The translations under genes were made by a program, and so were the position numbers. From Lysobacterales bacterium (lineage in GTDB: Bacteria > Pseudomonadota > Gammaproteobacteria > Xanthomonadales > Xanthomonadaceae): 64,000 bases of DNA. This document shows, piece by piece, positions 62,996-64,000 of this stretch. Position 1 is the first letter of the stretch; each line of letters opens with the position of its first letter. Location of the stretch: NCBI GenBank assembly GCA_020442465.1, contig JAGRJY010000053.1, positions 43,747-107,746 on the forward strand, written 5' to 3'. Under the pieces are notes generated by a model. That model was not told the origin of the DNA. It ran no database searches and was given only the letters and a program-made list of their open reading frames with translations.

Positions 62996-63763
62996 ATGAC
63001 TCATGACGATCTGACCAGTCTGGCCGACGTGCAGCGCCTGCTGCTACCCGAGGACCCGCGGATCATCGGGCTTGAATACGCGGTGCACTATCAGCCCGCC
63101 GAAATCGCCGCTGGCGACTACTACGACCTGATGCCGCTCACGCATCTCACGCCGGCCGACGAGTACGATCGCGCAGCGCATCCGGATATCTGGGGCCTGA
63201 TGATCGGTGACGTCTCCGGGCACGGCGCCGCGGCGGCGATGGAGGCCGTTCAGTTCGATGCCATCCTGCGTACCTATCGGGGCGGAGAGGAGCCGGGCGG
63301 TCCGGCGGGCGCGTTGACCTACGCCAACCGATATTTCTTTTCGCGACGGGCTCGTCGGCACTTCCTGACTGTCTTCGCCGCCTCGTACCGACCCGATCGC
63401 CGGGAGTTCCAGTACGTGTCAGCCGGACACCCGCCCGCCTTGCTGGTTCGCGCAGGTCAGGTGCAACGCATTGGCGAAGACGGGGACATCCCGCTCGGCA
63501 TCGTGAAGGAGCATCGCTTCAGCAACAGCGTGTGCTCCTTGCAGACAGGTGACCTGCTGGTGGTGTTCACCGACGGCATCCACGAAGCCAAGGACCGGCA
63601 AGGTCAGCAGCTCGGCCTCGAGCGTATCGAAGCCGTGCTGCGCGACGCGTCACCCGAACCCGACGCCGTACTGCAGGCGCTTCGCTCGGAAGTCTTCGCC
63701 CACCAGGACGCAGAAGTCGGACACGACGACCAGACCATTCTGGTGCTTCGGCAGGTCGCTTGA
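62996..63763 (+). CDS. SpoIIE-type (PP2C-like) Ser/Thr phosphatase
   Basis: 255 residues, only the phosphatase domain, without receiver or PAS. Motifs: ADVQRLLLPEDP at the start (linker common before SpoIIE domains), AAGDYYDLM with metal-binding Asp, GLMIGDVSGHGAAAAMEAV, YVSAGHPPALL, LVVFTDGIHEAKD and VGHDDQTILVLR, all with the acidic metal ligands intact. Such proteins (RsbU-like) dephosphorylate anti-sigma-antagonist proteins to switch sigma-factor or c-di-GMP pathways. No kinase or STAS partner is within the window. Confidence 0.92.
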   Translation: MTHDDLTSLADVQRLLLPEDPRIIGLEYAVHYQPAEIAAGDYYDLMPLTHLTPADEYDRAAHPDIWGLMIGDVSGHGAAAAMEAVQFDAILRTYRGGEEPGGPAGALTYANRYFFSRRARRHFLTVFAASYRPDRREFQYVSAGHPPALLVRAGQVQRIGEDGDIPLGIVKEHRFSNSVCSLQTGDLLVVFTDGIHEAKDRQGQQLGLERIEAVLRDASPEPDAVLQALRSEVFAHQDAEVGHDDQTILVLRQVA

Positions 63764-64000
63764 GGTCACGGCCCCCGATAGCGTAGGGGCGACGGGGCGA
63801 TAGGCATTGAGTGATGACGCCTCTGGCCATGGCGGAGGACGGTGCGCACGGACTCAGGTGAAATCAGTCATATCTAGACAAAGTCGGGAGTCCCCCCGGC
63901 TCTGCCGGGGAGGCAGTAGCAGTTTGACGTTTTGAGGAGTCCATCGCGGAGACTCAGGTTGTGAGCCGCCAAGCACACGACCGGAGAATCCGAGATGGAC
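63764..64000. other. unexplained stretch at the right edge, possible start of a new gene at 63995
   Basis: No gene seen until an ATG at 63995 with CGGAG twelve bases ahead, which may open the next gene beyond the window. Notable signals: a 7-bp hairpin CCCCGGC/GCCGGGG (63894-63910), a less GC-rich tract around 63860-63890, and GACTCAGGT repeated at 63851 and 63951. These resemble the control region or edge of a different element, but nothing names it. Confidence 0.35.

Overview
The window looks like ordinary chromosome from a high-GC, Gram-negative gammaproteobacterium. The best guess is the order Xanthomonadales/Lysobacterales, perhaps near Rhodanobacteraceae. That placement is inferred from protein character: a CopL-type copper protein, IPTL-CTERM surface protein, TIGR03032/TPR fusion, sigma-factor/kinase pairs, many TonB-dependent receptors, secreted proteins ending in an IFxNGFE-like tail. 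No rRNA, phage, plasmid or transposase genes are visible. One tRNA-Pro is present.

Layout. 1-2.7 kb: end of argH and a TIGR03032-TPR-glycosyltransferase fusion. 3.3-9.6 kb: a 2104-residue beta-helix surface protein built from two sizes of repeat module, with an IPTL-CTERM tail. 9.7-16.6 kb: copper-resistance block (CopL-like protein, TolC-like lipoprotein, multicopper oxidase, MerR regulator, Cu(I) P-type ATPase). 16.6-17.6 kb: membrane diguanylate cyclase. 17.8-25.3 kb: a signalling block in which four minus-strand genes (YfiR-like protein, hybrid histidine kinase, response-regulator diguanylate cyclase, TonB-dependent receptor) are each joined by a 4-base ATGA overlap, with a divergent OmpR-type regulator. 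25.6-31.7 kb: tRNA-Pro, RNase D, a SUMF1-like lipoprotein lacking the catalytic cysteines, a multidomain secreted endonuclease I. 31.8-37.1 kb: a coupled alpha/beta hydrolase and sialidase-like protein, upp, an SDR and a VOC protein.

37.2-44.8 kb: a minus-strand molybdenum hydroxylase cluster with two small/large subunit pairs, XdhC and a MocA-like nucleotidyltransferase. 45.2-45.6 kb: HU-like protein with a clear terminator. 46.1-54.8 kb: a minus-strand series sigma factor (TIGR02999 type) > Ser/Thr kinase-TPR > one-repeat YD protein > exported 1674-residue RHS protein, with three 4-base overlaps or near-contacts suggesting one unit. 55.2-60.1 kb: TonB > FecI-type sigma > FecR > STN-type TonB-dependent receptor, a cell-surface signalling cassette with its own TonB. 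60.2-62.6 kb: two tandem related secreted proteins of unknown function and a strong terminator. 63.0-63.8 kb: SpoIIE-type phosphatase.

Taken together the region is rich in envelope sensing (two receptor-coupled circuits, three or four c-di-GMP or phosphorelay proteins, two ECF-type sigma factors) and in large exported repeat proteins. The most interesting candidates for a poorly described system are the translationally coupled YfiR/kinase/cyclase/receptor operon and the sigma/kinase/YD/RHS operon. All family assignments are by eye from motifs; no database search was run.
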